DNA of 64,000 nt, taken from Komagataeibacter xylinus (GTDB lineage: Bacteria; Pseudomonadota; Alphaproteobacteria; Acetobacterales; Acetobacteraceae). The stretch is from assembly GCF_031081985.1 (NCBI RefSeq), contig NZ_JARWSK010000008.1, positions 105,937-169,936 on the forward strand, read 5' to 3'. Of the stretch, positions 35,981 to 45,413 are shown in pieces. How positions within the stretch are numbered: position 1 is the first letter of the stretch; the number at the start of each line of letters is the position of its first letter. The notes beneath the pieces were generated by a model. The model was not told the origin of the DNA, searched no databases, and saw only the letters and a program-made list of their open reading frames with translations. The position numbers and the translations under genes are program-made.

Positions 35981-36790
35981 TCACCCCTTCTGCAATCGGG
36001 GAAGCAGGCGTTCCAGCCGCAGCCTCCCCCGGCTGTCCGTCAGCCGCCAGGCTGCCAGGTAGGCCGCGGCTGTCGCGCCGATCAGGTTGCCACTGACGAT
36101 AAGTGACATCAGCAGGACCTGGTACCTTGAGGCTGCCAAGGGGTTCATCCCCGCCAGGATCTGCCCTGTCATGATTCCGGGCATGGTAATGATCCCGGCG
36201 GCCGCCATCTGGTTCAGCGTCGGCAGCAGGGCCGTCCGGATGGCCTGGCGAATCAGGCCGTTCATTGCCTGCGCGCGGGTCGCGCCGAGAATGATCCGCG
36301 CCTCGATGGCCTGCCGTTCGCGCGTGATGGCGGACAGGAGTGTATTCATCGACAGGCTTGTTGCATTCATGACATTGCCCAGCAGCAGGCCCGTCAGGGG
36401 AATGGCCGTGCGGGCCACATACCACGGGTGGGGCTGGAGGCCGGTCAACAGCCCGATCAGCACCACGATGACCGTCCCTGTTACCGTGGAGGCACCCGCG
36501 ATCCCGAAATGCCACCACAGACCAAGGCGGACCTGCTGGCGTGACCCGGCTTCCCGGGCGGCGGCGGTGAACATGAAGGCCAGCAGCCCGATGGTCAGCC
36601 ACACGGAGGCATGACCAAACACGAACAAAAGCACACTGCCGACAAGCGCAAGCTGTACCGCCATGCGCACGGCGGAAACCAGCAGCACCCGCTGCAACCC
36701 CAGCGACAGCAGGAACGACAGCGCGCTGCCGATGGCGATCAGGGCAGCGGCCACCAGCATGTCCCCGGTCGTCAGCACTATGGGTGTCAT
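35981..36790 (-). CDS. fetB: Iron export ABC permease (UPF0014, FetB-like)
   Basis: A 269-residue membrane protein with about six to seven helices and the UPF0014 hallmarks: VRMAVQLALVGSVLLF, then PLTGLLLGNVMNATSLSMNTL, then ARIILGATRAQAMN, then GIITMPGIMTGQILAG. FetA-FetB of E. coli raises resistance to iron and peroxide stress by exporting iron. Its ATG overlaps the fetA stop, so the pair is translated together. Confidence 0.9.
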   Translation of the reverse strand: MTPIVLTTGDMLVAAALIAIGSALSFLLSLGLQRVLLVSAVRMAVQLALVGSVLLFVFGHASVWLTIGLLAFMFTAAAREAGSRQQVRLGLWWHFGIAGASTVTGTVIVVLIGLLTGLQPHPWYVARTAIPLTGLLLGNVMNATSLSMNTLLSAITRERQAIEARIILGATRAQAMNGLIRQAIRTALLPTLNQMAAAGIITMPGIMTGQILAGMNPLAASRYQVLLMSLIVSGNLIGATAAAYLAAWRLTDSRGRLRLERLLPRLQKG

Positions 36791-37416
36791 GGCGCGATTT
36801 CTTCCATGTGTCCCCGTGCCATCCGGAACCGCGTCCCGGCCATGCGCCCCGCCTGCCCCATGTCGTGCGAGACCAGGACAATGGCCGTCCCCTGCGCCCT
36901 TGCCTCCTGAAGAACGGCTTCAACCCTGTCCGTCGTGGCGGCATCCAGCGCCGAACAGGGTTCATCAAGCAGCAGGACACGGGGATGCAGCAGCAGGGCG
37001 CGGATCAGGGACAGCCGCTGGCGTTCCCCCGTGGACAGGCGTGACAGCGGCGAGCGCAGGCAGTCTTCCCGCAGGCCAAGGCGCGCGACCAGCGCGCGCA
37101 CCGCGTCCGTATCCACCATGTGGTCCAGCACGATATCGGACCACCACGCGGGTTCCGCCGGGACATATTGCACCAGGCGGCGCCACTGCGCCGCAGGCAT
37201 GCCCGAGCAGGCCTGTCCATCGATGCGTGCATCGCCTTCATGCGGGTCAAGATCCGCGATCATGCGCAGCAGTACCGACTTCCCGCTGCCTGATGACCCG
37301 GTGATCGCCACGCACGCCCCCGCCGGGACAGTGAATGCAAACGGGCCACCATGGACGCTGCGCAAGGCCAGTACCTCCAGCGCCACAGGCCTGGCCTGAT
37401 CTGTCGCTACAGTCAT
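36787..37416 (-). CDS. fetA: ABC transporter ATPase (FetA-like)
   Basis: A 209-residue ATPase: Walker A GSSGSGKSVLL, signature LSTGERQRLSL, Walker B RVLLLDEPCSALD and switch His in VSHDM. The partner permease follows by a four-base overlap. The ATG at 37416 has GGAGGATGG ahead. The longer open frame upstream has no homology. Confidence 0.9.
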   Translation of the reverse strand: MTVATDQARPVALEVLALRSVHGGPFAFTVPAGACVAITGSSGSGKSVLLRMIADLDPHEGDARIDGQACSGMPAAQWRRLVQYVPAEPAWWSDIVLDHMVDTDAVRALVARLGLREDCLRSPLSRLSTGERQRLSLIRALLLHPRVLLLDEPCSALDAATTDRVEAVLQEARAQGTAIVLVSHDMGQAGRMAGTRFRMARGHMEEIAP

Positions 37417-37700
37417 CCATCCTCCTGAACAGCCATCCCTGCCCGTTCGCGCGAAGACATCAGCCACGTTGCGTCCAGTCCCGGGCCTTTTCTCATATCT
37501 GAATTTCTCGATATGAGGAAATATTATATCCTCGCCGGACATGGCGACCGGCATCGCGCCGGTGTGCATGGCCCGGGCTACGGTCCATTTATGGACAGGT
37601 CCCGGCGACAGGACGGCCTGCCCCCGCGCCAGCCCGATGAAACCGGCCAACGCTGTAGGCGTTGGGAACCCTGCCTGTTTGCCCATAATCGGATATTACC

Positions 37701-38253
37701 ATGATGCTGGATCGCCGTTCCTTTCTGGCATTGTCCGGACGAACGACGCCGGCGGCCATGATCCCGCGCCGGGGCCGTGGCGCTGGCCCCGTCATGGGTG
37801 GAAAAGCGGACCATACGCTGCGGATCGCCACGGGACAGGTCGAACTTGCCCCCGGGCGCATCATTTCAACCACGCTTTATAATGGCCAGTTTCCCGGCCC
37901 CCTGCTGCGGCTTGAGGAAGGCAGGCTCAGCGTGATCGACATCTTCAATGATACCGATACGCCGGAACTGGTGCATTGGCATGGCCGGGGGCGATCTCAA
38001 CCGTGGTACCTATACCGGGCAGGTCGGGCTGGTCTATATCGAGCCGAAGGATAATCCTGGCGCCCATGACCGCGAGATATTCCTTGTGCTGAAGGAATTC
38101 GCGCCATTCTTCAGCCGTGGCGGCGACATGGCGGTGGGTGCGCTTGCGGGCGACCCGGTAGCCGAACTCCAGCGGCTGGGAAAGGGCGCCGACGCGGTCG
38201 CCACGCAAGGGACGAAGGGGTTCGAGGTCGGCTACAGGTCATTCACGATCAAC
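37701..38253 (+). pseudogene. Multicopper oxidase (copper resistance type), internally deleted
   Basis: Opens with a Tat-type signal (DRRSFLALSG) and a cupredoxin domain, LRIATGQVELAPGRIISTTL and YNGQFPGPLL, to the first copper motif HWHG at about 37980. It then jumps into GGDLNRGTYTGQVGLVYIEP in another frame, so the DNA between the first and second copper motifs is deleted. Homology resumes through LVLKEFAPFFSRGGDMAVGA and FEVGYRSFTING and stops near 38253. The remaining two domains are absent. It cannot make a functional oxidase. Confidence 0.82.
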
Positions 38254-38260
38254 GGCCCAT

Positions 38261-38656
38261 TCAATAAGGTGGCGTATAAGCTGGTGCTGCCGGATAGGGC
38301 GCCGTCGGGTAAGCAGGCACGACCGGTACAGGCATCGCCACGCCTGTAGTGGCAGCAACCACGCCCGCGATCAGTCCGGTTACCGCCGCCACAAGCAGGT
38401 ACTGCGCTCCGGACTGCATCCAGTAATAGCCTGATGGCGGCGCCCACAGGCCATGGTAGCGCCGCCAGTCACGGCCCCGCCACTGCCGCGACCGCCAGTT
38501 GACATAATACTCCCCCCTTCGCCAGTCCCTCATATGGCCACGCTCCCCGCCACGACGGTCATGACCGCCATGCCCCCATGGCGGATCCGCACGGGCCGTC
38601 GCACTGGTCAGGATCAGGCAGGCTGACAGGATGGCGGCCGGAAATCGATCTATCAT
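38261..38656 (-). CDS. RcnB-like periplasmic protein
   Basis: A 131-residue protein with an N-terminal signal (IDRFPAAILSACLILTSATARA). An Arg/Trp/His/Gly-rich region follows, with YYVNWRSRQWRGRDWRRYHGLW and PPSGYYWMQSGAQYLLVAAVTGLI, the RcnB pattern. A Pro/Ala/Tyr-rich tail ends it. RcnB helps set nickel and cobalt balance in E. coli, and the role of homologues elsewhere is less clear. GGAGG lies five bases before the ATG. It overlaps nothing intact and ends beside the oxidase pseudogene. Confidence 0.75.
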   Translation of the reverse strand: MIDRFPAAILSACLILTSATARADPPWGHGGHDRRGGERGHMRDWRRGEYYVNWRSRQWRGRDWRRYHGLWAPPSGYYWMQSGAQYLLVAAVTGLIAGVVAATTGVAMPVPVVPAYPTAPYPAAPAYTPPY

Positions 38657-38743
38657 GGTGCCTCCATCGGCAAGCAGGGTAAGGAACACAGGCTCTCATG
38701 GCTTATGCATGAACGTACGCCCCCCCCCGCGCCAGGACAGGGA

Positions 38744-38780
38744 TTGACATTATTTTATATATCCACAATCAAAGATATAT
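38744..38780 (+). promoter_or_regulatory. Putative ArsR promoter and operator
   Basis: TTGACA at 38744-38749 is followed by AT-rich DNA. A perfect inverted repeat, ATATATC (38757-38763) and GATATAT (38774-38780), with a 10-base spacer, reaches into the arsR start codon at 38779. ArsR repressors bind such palindromes near their own promoter. The site would block both transcription and a leaderless start. The exact -10 is not clear. Confidence 0.5.
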
Positions 38781-39132
38781 GGATATGGAATCGGCCCTTG
38801 CCGCGCTCAGCGCCCTGTCCCAGTCCACGCGGCTGGCTATCTTCCGCCTGCTTGTGCGCCATGAACCGGACGGCCTGCCCGCCGGACATGTCGCTCGCCA
38901 TCTTGATATGCCGCAGAACACGATCTCGACCCACCTCGCGATCCTGACACGTGCCGGCCTGCTGAGCGCGCAACGCCACAGTCGGCAGATCGTCTATCGC
39001 GCCTGTCTTTCTCGCCTGCAGGACCTGATGCTCTTCCTCGTCAGGGACTGCTGTGCGGGCAGTCCCGAACTCTGTGCGCCCCTGATCGCGACCCTGTCCT
39101 CCTGCTGTCCGTCCCCCGAATCCTGCTCATGA
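38779..39132 (+). CDS. arsR: ArsR-family repressor
   Basis: A 117-residue winged-helix repressor: LSQSTRLAIFRLLV, then NTISTHLAILTRAGLLSAQR as the recognition region. The arsenite-binding cysteines are not in the usual CVC helix. Instead there are C91, C92 and C99, with C109, C110 and C116 in the tail. This matches the C-terminal type known from Acidithiobacillus ArsR. It heads arsC, arsB and arsH on the same strand, overlapping arsC by four bases. An ATG at 38785 is the alternative start. Confidence 0.9.
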   Translation: MDMESALAALSALSQSTRLAIFRLLVRHEPDGLPAGHVARHLDMPQNTISTHLAILTRAGLLSAQRHSRQIVYRACLSRLQDLMLFLVRDCCAGSPELCAPLIATLSSCCPSPESCS

Positions 39133-39551
39133 CCATCACGATCTATCACAACCCGGCCTGCGGCACGTCGCGCAATGTGCTGGCACTGATCCGCAACAGC
39201 GGCGAGGAGCCTCGCATTATCGAGTATCTGAAAACGCCTCCCAATCGTGCGGAACTGGTCGATCTGATTGCCCTTATGGGCGTTCCGGTGCGCTCGGTCC
39301 TGCGGGAAAAGGACACGCCCTTTCACGAACTTGGCCTCGATAATCCGGCCCTGAGCGATGACGCGCTGATCGATGCCATAATCGCACACCCAATCTTGAT
39401 GAACCGACCGATCGTCGTCACCCCGCTCGGCGTTGCGCTCTGCCGTCCGTCCGAGACGGTTCTGGACATCCTGCCCAACCCACAGCAGGGCGCATTCGTC
39501 AAAGTGGACAACGAGAAAACCGTCGATGAATCCGGAAAGCGGATCGTCTGA
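39129..39551 (+). CDS. arsC: Arsenate reductase, glutaredoxin-linked type
   Basis: A 140-residue ArsC: the catalytic Cys12 lies in [11 protein letters not shown], with the arginines in [15 protein letters not shown]. It reduces arsenate to arsenite with glutathione and glutaredoxin. Its ends overlap arsR (four bases) and arsB (one base), so the genes form one operon. Confidence 0.95.
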   Translation: MTITIYHNPACGTSRNVLALIRNSGEEPRIIEYLKTPPNRAELVDLIALMGVPVRSVLREKDTPFHELGLDNPALSDDALIDAIIAHPILMNRPIVVTPLGVALCRPSETVLDILPNPQQGAFVKVDNEKTVDESGKRIV

Positions 39552-40846
39552 TGCTGGCGCTTCTGATTTTCGTTGTCACGCTGGTTTTTGTCATCTGGCA
39601 GCCTCGGGGGCTGGGCATCGGCTGGAGCGCAATGGCAGGTGCCGCCGTGGCTCTGGCGGCTGGTGTGATCCACTGGCACGACATTCCGGTCGTCTGGCAC
39701 ATCGTCTGGGACGCGACCTTCACCTTTATCGCGCTGATTGTTATCTCGCTGTTGCTGGACGAGGCCGGGTTCTTCCATTGGGCCGCCTTGCACGCGGTGC
39801 GTTGGGGCAAAGGGCGAGGCCGGACGCTATTCCCGCTGATCGTGGTGCTGGGAGCGGCCATTGCAGCGGTTTTCGCCAATGACGGCGCGGCCCTGCTGCT
39901 CACGCCCATTGTCATCGCCATCCTCACTCAACTCCGCCTGAGCCATACTGCAGCCCTGGCCTTCATCATAGCGACCGGCTTCGTCGCGGACACCACCAGC
40001 CTGCCGCTGGTCATCTCCAATCTGGTGAACATCGTCAGCGCCAATTTCTTTGGCATTGCGTTCGATCGCTATGCCACGATCATGGTCCCTGTCGATCTGG
40101 TAGCACTTGGTGCAACGCTGGCCGTCTTGTGGCTGTGGTACCGGCGGCAGGTGCCTGCGACCTATCCCGTCGCCGAACTGCCCGCACCTGCCACGGCCAT
40201 TCGTGACCCTCATGTATTCCGAGCGGCATTTCCGCTGCTAGCCCTGGTTCTGGCGGCCTATTTCCTGACCGCGCCGTTTCATATCCCGGTCTGTGTCGTA
40301 GCCTGCCTGGCCGCTGCAATCCTGCTGCTCGTCGCCGGATATGGCCGGGTGATCTCTGTTCGCAAGGTGCTGCGGGGTGCCCCGTGGCAGATCGTGATCT
40401 TCTCCCTAGGCATGTATCTGGTGGTCTATGGGCTGCGCAATGCCGGGCTGACCGACTATCTTGCGACCGCACTGGTCTGGCTCGGTCATCAAGGGACGTT
40501 CACGGCCACCATCGGCACCGGCTTTCTAGCGGCTGTTCTGTCGTCCATCATGAACAATATGCCGAGTGTGCTGGTCGGGGCGCTGGCGATCCAGCAGGCT
40601 CACGACATCACGCCGCTGACACGCGACCTGATGATCTATGCCAACGTCATCGGCTGCGACCTCGGGCCGAAATTCACGCCCATTGGTAGTCTCGCAACAC
40701 TGCTGTGGCTGCATGTGCTGGCATCCAAGAATCATCGGGTCACGTGGGGGCAATACATGAAGGTCGGGCTGGCCATCACCCCGCCGGTCCTGCTGGCCAC
40801 GCTCATCGCGCTGGCCCTGTGGCTGCCCCGGGTCAGCCACCCGTAA
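39551..40846 (+). CDS. arsB: Arsenite efflux permease ArsB
   Basis: A 431-residue membrane protein with about twelve helices. The conserved [14 protein letters not shown] and [15 protein letters not shown] segments are typical of ArsB, as is the ending [14 protein letters not shown] with [18 protein letters not shown]. It exports arsenite and works alone or with an ArsA ATPase, which is not present. It overlaps arsC by one base. Confidence 0.95.
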   Translation: MLALLIFVVTLVFVIWQPRGLGIGWSAMAGAAVALAAGVIHWHDIPVVWHIVWDATFTFIALIVISLLLDEAGFFHWAALHAVRWGKGRGRTLFPLIVVLGAAIAAVFANDGAALLLTPIVIAILTQLRLSHTAALAFIIATGFVADTTSLPLVISNLVNIVSANFFGIAFDRYATIMVPVDLVALGATLAVLWLWYRRQVPATYPVAELPAPATAIRDPHVFRAAFPLLALVLAAYFLTAPFHIPVCVVACLAAAILLLVAGYGRVISVRKVLRGAPWQIVIFSLGMYLVVYGLRNAGLTDYLATALVWLGHQGTFTATIGTGFLAAVLSSIMNNMPSVLVGALAIQQAHDITPLTRDLMIYANVIGCDLGPKFTPIGSLATLLWLHVLASKNHRVTWGQYMKVGLAITPPVLLATLIALALWLPRVSHP

Positions 40847-40866
40847 CGCATGAAGGGAACCGCTCC

Positions 40867-41565
40867 ATGACCGCACCTGACTTGCCCGCCCTGCATCCGG
40901 AATATCTCGAACGGGTTGACCTCGCGCGGCTTGAGCCACACCCACGGGTTGACCATCCGCCCCGCATCCTGCTGCTCTATGGCTCGCTGCGACCACGCTC
41001 GTTCAGCCGCCTGCTGGTGCTGGAGGCGGAGCGCATCCTGAAAGCCCTCGGCGCGGAAACGCGGATATTCGACCCGACCGGCCTGCCGGTGGCGGATTCC
41101 GTACCTGCCACCCATCCAAAGGTGCAGGAACTGCGCGCACTCTCGCTCTGGTCGGAAGGCCAGGTCTGGTGCAGCCCCGAACGGCACGGTAACATAACCG
41201 CTGTGTTCAAAAACCAGATCGACTGGTTGCCACTGTCCGAAGGCTCGATCCGTCCGACGCAGGGCCGCACGCTGGCGGTGATGCAGGTCTCAGGCGGATC
41301 GCAAAGCTTCAATTCCGTCAATGCCCTGCGGGTTCTGGGCCGATGGATGCGGATGTTCACCATCCCCAACCAGTCCAGCGTGCCGATGGCCTATACGCAA
41401 TTCGGTGATGATGACCGGATGAAGCCCTCCCCGCTCTATGACCGCATGGTGGATGTCATGGAGGAACTGATGAAGTTCACATGGCTGCTGCGGGACCGGG
41501 CCGATTACCTCGTTGATCGCTATAGCGAGCGCAGGCAGGACCATCGCCCGCCTGAAGCGCGGTGA
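40867..41565 (+). CDS. arsH: ArsH, NADPH-dependent FMN reductase
   Basis: A 232-residue flavodoxin-like protein. It has [16 protein letters not shown] (FMN phosphate loop), the [22 protein letters not shown] segment, and [16 protein letters not shown]. ArsH oxidises trivalent methylarsenicals or reduces flavin-linked substrates. The ATG at 40867 lies 21 bases after arsB. It is the last gene of the ars operon. Confidence 0.94.
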   Translation: MTAPDLPALHPEYLERVDLARLEPHPRVDHPPRILLLYGSLRPRSFSRLLVLEAERILKALGAETRIFDPTGLPVADSVPATHPKVQELRALSLWSEGQVWCSPERHGNITAVFKNQIDWLPLSEGSIRPTQGRTLAVMQVSGGSQSFNSVNALRVLGRWMRMFTIPNQSSVPMAYTQFGDDDRMKPSPLYDRMVDVMEELMKFTWLLRDRADYLVDRYSERRQDHRPPEAR

Positions 41566-42193
41566 GGCCGGGACGGGACGGAACCGTTCAACGTGGTGAT
41601 TGCGGATGGCGGCCATGCTGCGGGGCCGTAAGCCTGCTACGCTCCAGCCAACGCCAAAGCGGCAACACTTCAGGCTTACCATATCCGTGATCCTGTGATC
41701 TGGATTAATAAACCCCAATCTTCGTGCGACCATCTTGTCGCTTTATCAAAGCTCTTGTAAAAACAAAAAGAAATACTTTGTCATGAACATAGCGTTATGG
41801 AATCTTTCCAATTGAAAACCTCCATAAACAGTAAAATCCGTCACGATCCACAAGAAACTACCAAGGTTCTTGTGGTCAACACCCTCCTGACGTGAAGACA
41901 AACACCGTGTCCTGATTTCGCATATAGCGATCTTCCTATACCGCCTTGATGTGCCTGGGCATCATAGCCTGCTCATGCCGTTGGCCACGGTCGTTCGAGA
42001 TTACCAGGATAAAAGCAATAGTGGCGGTCACCGATATTGTACCGGCCCACCTGACCGACACCACTACGAAAGGGGTTCACCCCATGTCACCCTTACAGTC
42101 GAGTTGCGCCCTGCCTGAGGCTGCCACGTCTCGAAATGGACGGGAAGGCATCTGTCTTGATCATGACCAGTCCTTGCAGCAATGGATCCTTGC
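41566..42193. other. 628-base intergenic region
   Basis: No supported gene. From about 41740 to 41940 the DNA is AT-rich and probably carries the promoter of the radical SAM gene. The part from 41940 to 42180 has short open frames without recognisable family. No riboswitch was identified, though a B12-related one would be worth testing by a covariance search. Confidence 0.45.
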
Positions 42194-43795
42194 ATGATGA
42201 CCGAAACCTGCAAGGTCCTGATGATCTTCCCGCTTTTCAACGCCAATTCATTCTGGAACTACAAGGAAGCCTGCGATCTTGCGGGCGCACGCTATCCGGC
42301 GGCCCCCCTTGGCCTGGTCACGGTCGCAGCCCTCCTGCCCCGGGACTGGGAAGTCCGGCTGGTCAACCGCAATACCGAAGACCTTGTGGATGCCGATTAC
42401 GACTGGGCCGACATGGTCATGACCGGCGGCATGCTGCCGCAGCGCAATGATGCGCTGCACATCATCGAGACCTGCCGCGCGCGCGGCAAGCCGGTGGTGG
42501 TGGGTGGCCCCGACGTGACCTCCAGCCCATCGCTTTACAGCGCCGCCAATTTTCAGGTTCTGGGCGAGGCCGAAGAGATCATGGATGATTTCATCGCCGT
42601 CTGGCACAGCGGCGTGCGGCAGGGCATGTTTGAGGCTCCCATGGGCAAGACGGATGTGACCAAAAGCCCATTGCCGCGCTTTGACCTGCTCAAGCTGGAT
42701 CAGTACCTGCACGTGGGCATCCAGTTCTCGCGCGGTTGTCCGTTCAGTTGCGAGTTCTGCGACATCATTGAACTCTATGGCCGAGTGCCGCGCACCAAGA
42801 CCAATGCGCAGGTCATGGCCGAACTCGATGCCCTGTACGCGCTTGGCTATCGCGGACATGTGGATTTTGTCGATGACAACCTGATTGGCAACAAGAAGGC
42901 GCTCAAGAAATTCCTGCCCGACCTGAAACGCTGGCAGAACGAGAAGAACTTTCCATTCGAGTTCTCGACCGAGGCATCGATCAACCTTGCCGATGATGCC
43001 GACCTGCTGCGCAGCCTGGCCGATACCAATTTCTTCGCCATATTCGTCGGCATCGAAAGCCCGGATACAGACTCCCTCGTGCTGATGCAGAAAAAGCAGA
43101 ACACGCGGCGCAGCCTGCAGCAGAGCATCGAGACGATCCACAAGGCCGGGATTTTCGTCAATGCGGGCTTCATCGTGGGTTTCGACAGCGAAAAGGGCAG
43201 TGTCGCCCAGGGCATGATCGACTGTATCGAGGATACGTCCATCCCAGTCTGCATGGTCGGCCTGCTTTACGCCCTGCCCACGACGCAGCTGACGCGGCGC
43301 CTGCTGGCGGAAGGCCGCCTTTTTTCCGGCAGTGAACAGACGCAGTCGGGCGACCAATGCACGGCGGGGCTGAATTTCGAGACAAAACGCCCGCGTCGCG
43401 ACGTGCTGAACGATTACAGGACGGTGCTTGCGGCCATCTATGACCCAGTCGCCTATTTCGGCCGCGTGCGCAGGCTGGGCCGGATGCTCGGGCGCAAGCG
43501 CGCGCACCGGATGATAAAGGGTGATTTGCGCAGCTTTGTCCGGCTCATGTTCCGCATCCACCGTGCGGGGCCGGGAACGGCCGGGCAGTTCTGGCGCATG
43601 ATGCTGGACTGCGCCCTGCATAACCCGCGCGCGCTGCCCTATGTGGTGATGACAAGCGCGCTTTACCTGCATCTTGGCCCGTTTTCACGCCAGGTCATTG
43701 CCGAGATCGACCGCGAGATCGCGGATGTGGACCAGGGCCGCTGGCACGTGCCGCCCGTTGTACGTCATGTCAAGGCAGAACTCGTGCCAGTCTAA
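42194..43795 (+). CDS. B12-binding radical SAM protein with a DUF4070-like C terminus
   Basis: A 533-residue protein. The N-terminal 130 residues form a cobalamin-binding Rossmann-like domain without the DxHxxG motif (APLGLVTVAALLP, VVVGGPDVTSS). The radical SAM cluster motif CPFSCEFCD is at about residue 185, followed by the usual barrel (HVDFVDDNLIGNKK, FEFSTEASINLADD). The C-terminal segment resembles DUF4070, also found in the hopanoid C-2 methylase HpnP. The N terminus differs from HpnP, so its substrate is left open. Starts at 42182, 42194 and 42197 are possible, and no ribosome site decides. It stands alone as one gene. Confidence 0.8.
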   Translation: MMTETCKVLMIFPLFNANSFWNYKEACDLAGARYPAAPLGLVTVAALLPRDWEVRLVNRNTEDLVDADYDWADMVMTGGMLPQRNDALHIIETCRARGKPVVVGGPDVTSSPSLYSAANFQVLGEAEEIMDDFIAVWHSGVRQGMFEAPMGKTDVTKSPLPRFDLLKLDQYLHVGIQFSRGCPFSCEFCDIIELYGRVPRTKTNAQVMAELDALYALGYRGHVDFVDDNLIGNKKALKKFLPDLKRWQNEKNFPFEFSTEASINLADDADLLRSLADTNFFAIFVGIESPDTDSLVLMQKKQNTRRSLQQSIETIHKAGIFVNAGFIVGFDSEKGSVAQGMIDCIEDTSIPVCMVGLLYALPTTQLTRRLLAEGRLFSGSEQTQSGDQCTAGLNFETKRPRRDVLNDYRTVLAAIYDPVAYFGRVRRLGRMLGRKRAHRMIKGDLRSFVRLMFRIHRAGPGTAGQFWRMMLDCALHNPRALPYVVMTSALYLHLGPFSRQVIAEIDREIADVDQGRWHVPPVVRHVKAELVPV

Positions 43796-43993
43796 ACCGT
43801 GTTAAGGGAAGATGAAGGAGTATGCATGATGTACAATAAAAGCGCTAATATGCATTGCCTGTTAAAGCGCATTTCGTATAAATTCCGACATAACGAAGCT
43901 ATTCCACTTATCAAAATATATATTGAATTAATGAAAAGAATTGTTCAATAAATAATTTGTTTTAAATTTTATTATACGATATTTTCTCGAAAA

Positions 43994-45340
43994 ATGAGGC
44001 GCATCTGGCATAATCATCATATATGGTTATTTACAATCATATTATTGAAAACCTTCTCTTTTGCATATGCCCAGCCTGTTCCCGTAAGCGTGCTGAGCGC
44101 GGGCGTTACGCCACAGCAGAATATTCCCGACCATATTGACCCGCGCACCCATCTGTCCGGCAACTGGGGCGGAATACGGAACCGGCTGCTGGCACAGGGA
44201 ATTGATATCCGTATATCGGATACCAATGAATTCTGGTCCAACCCGGTGGGGGGCGCGCAGGCATCCAGCAACTACATCGGGTCCGCCGCGGTTGAAATGG
44301 TGACGGATCTGCACACCCTGACGGGCCTGCCACTGGGTACATTTGACATCAGCGCCATGGAAATCCGTGGGCGACCATTCAGTAATACGCCCCTGTATGT
44401 TTTCAACCAGACATCGAATATCGAAGCGGATGATAACGGGCGGCTATATGAACTGTGGTACAGCCAGAAATTCATGGGAGAACGCCTGGCCTTCCGGATT
44501 GGCAAGCTGGATCTCGGGCATGACTTCATGGTCAGCAGCGTCGGGCTGAACTTCCTCAACGCGTCCTTTTCCTGGCCCATCATGCCCGATAATGACCTGT
44601 ATGACCAAGGCCCCGTCTCCCCCGTGGCCACGCCTGCGATACGGTTGCGCTATACCCTGTCCCCACACTGGAATTTCCTGTTCGCGGCAGCCGATGACAA
44701 TCCTGTGGGCGGCCCCTTCATCAACGCGAAGGACCCGTGGAACCAAAACCGCGACCCCGGTGGCACGCGCTTCAGTTTCCGCACGGGCGCTCTTTTCTTC
44801 GGGGAGGTCCAGTACCGGCGGACCCTGTACGGAAGGCAGGGCACATATAAACTTGGCGGTTACTTTGATACCGGACGCTTTCCCGACCAGTCCGATCTCA
44901 GAAAAAACCATAAAACCAACTGGGCCGTCTACGCCATTGCGGATCAGACGCTGCAGCATTTCGGGCGAATAACGGAGCTTGACGCTTTCATTCGGGGGAA
45001 CTGGACAGCGGACACCGACCGCAACCAGATCGTCTATGCCGCAGATGCTGGGTTTACCCTGAAGGGGCCGTTTGGACGTGCAGGCGACATGGCGGGGTTT
45101 GGTGCGGGCCTGGGGGCGGCTAGTCCCTATCTTGCCCAGGCGGACCGGCGTTCTGGCCTGCCCATGCAGGGCACCGAATATCATCTGGAGTTGACCTATC
45201 AGATCCCAATCACGCCATGGTTCATGCTTCAGCCTGATATTCAGGGCATCATATCGCCCAGTGGTGGTGTTCTCGATAATAAAGGGCAGCATGTGCATGA
45301 CGAAGCCATCTTCGGTCTGCATAGCAGCGTAACATTCTGA
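43994..45340 (+). CDS. Carbohydrate-selective porin, OprB family (copy 1)
   Basis: A 448-residue outer-membrane porin with a signal peptide ending near AYAQ. The OprB pattern is clear: LSGNWGGIRNRLLAQGIDI, then YELWYSQKF, then RIGKLDLGHDFM, then FLNASFSWP, and a C-terminal strand ending in HSSVTF. Such porins carry sugars or sugar acids into the periplasm, where acetic acid bacteria oxidise them. It faces copy 2 tail to tail, with 73 bases between them. Confidence 0.92.
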   Translation: MRRIWHNHHIWLFTIILLKTFSFAYAQPVPVSVLSAGVTPQQNIPDHIDPRTHLSGNWGGIRNRLLAQGIDIRISDTNEFWSNPVGGAQASSNYIGSAAVEMVTDLHTLTGLPLGTFDISAMEIRGRPFSNTPLYVFNQTSNIEADDNGRLYELWYSQKFMGERLAFRIGKLDLGHDFMVSSVGLNFLNASFSWPIMPDNDLYDQGPVSPVATPAIRLRYTLSPHWNFLFAAADDNPVGGPFINAKDPWNQNRDPGGTRFSFRTGALFFGEVQYRRTLYGRQGTYKLGGYFDTGRFPDQSDLRKNHKTNWAVYAIADQTLQHFGRITELDAFIRGNWTADTDRNQIVYAADAGFTLKGPFGRAGDMAGFGAGLGAASPYLAQADRRSGLPMQGTEYHLELTYQIPITPWFMLQPDIQGIISPSGGVLDNKGQHVHDEAIFGLHSSVTF

Positions 45341-45413
45341 ACCATTCTGTACAAGGTTTTTTTGAAAAGATCCGACCAGACTGTGTTGCCCCGCCTTTTC
45401 ATTCTAGGTTCAG

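Noticed and set aside
42194..43795. Calling the radical SAM gene hpnP
   Set aside because: The DUF4070-like tail fits, but the N-terminal sequence does not match the HpnP I know and no hopanoid genes are adjacent.
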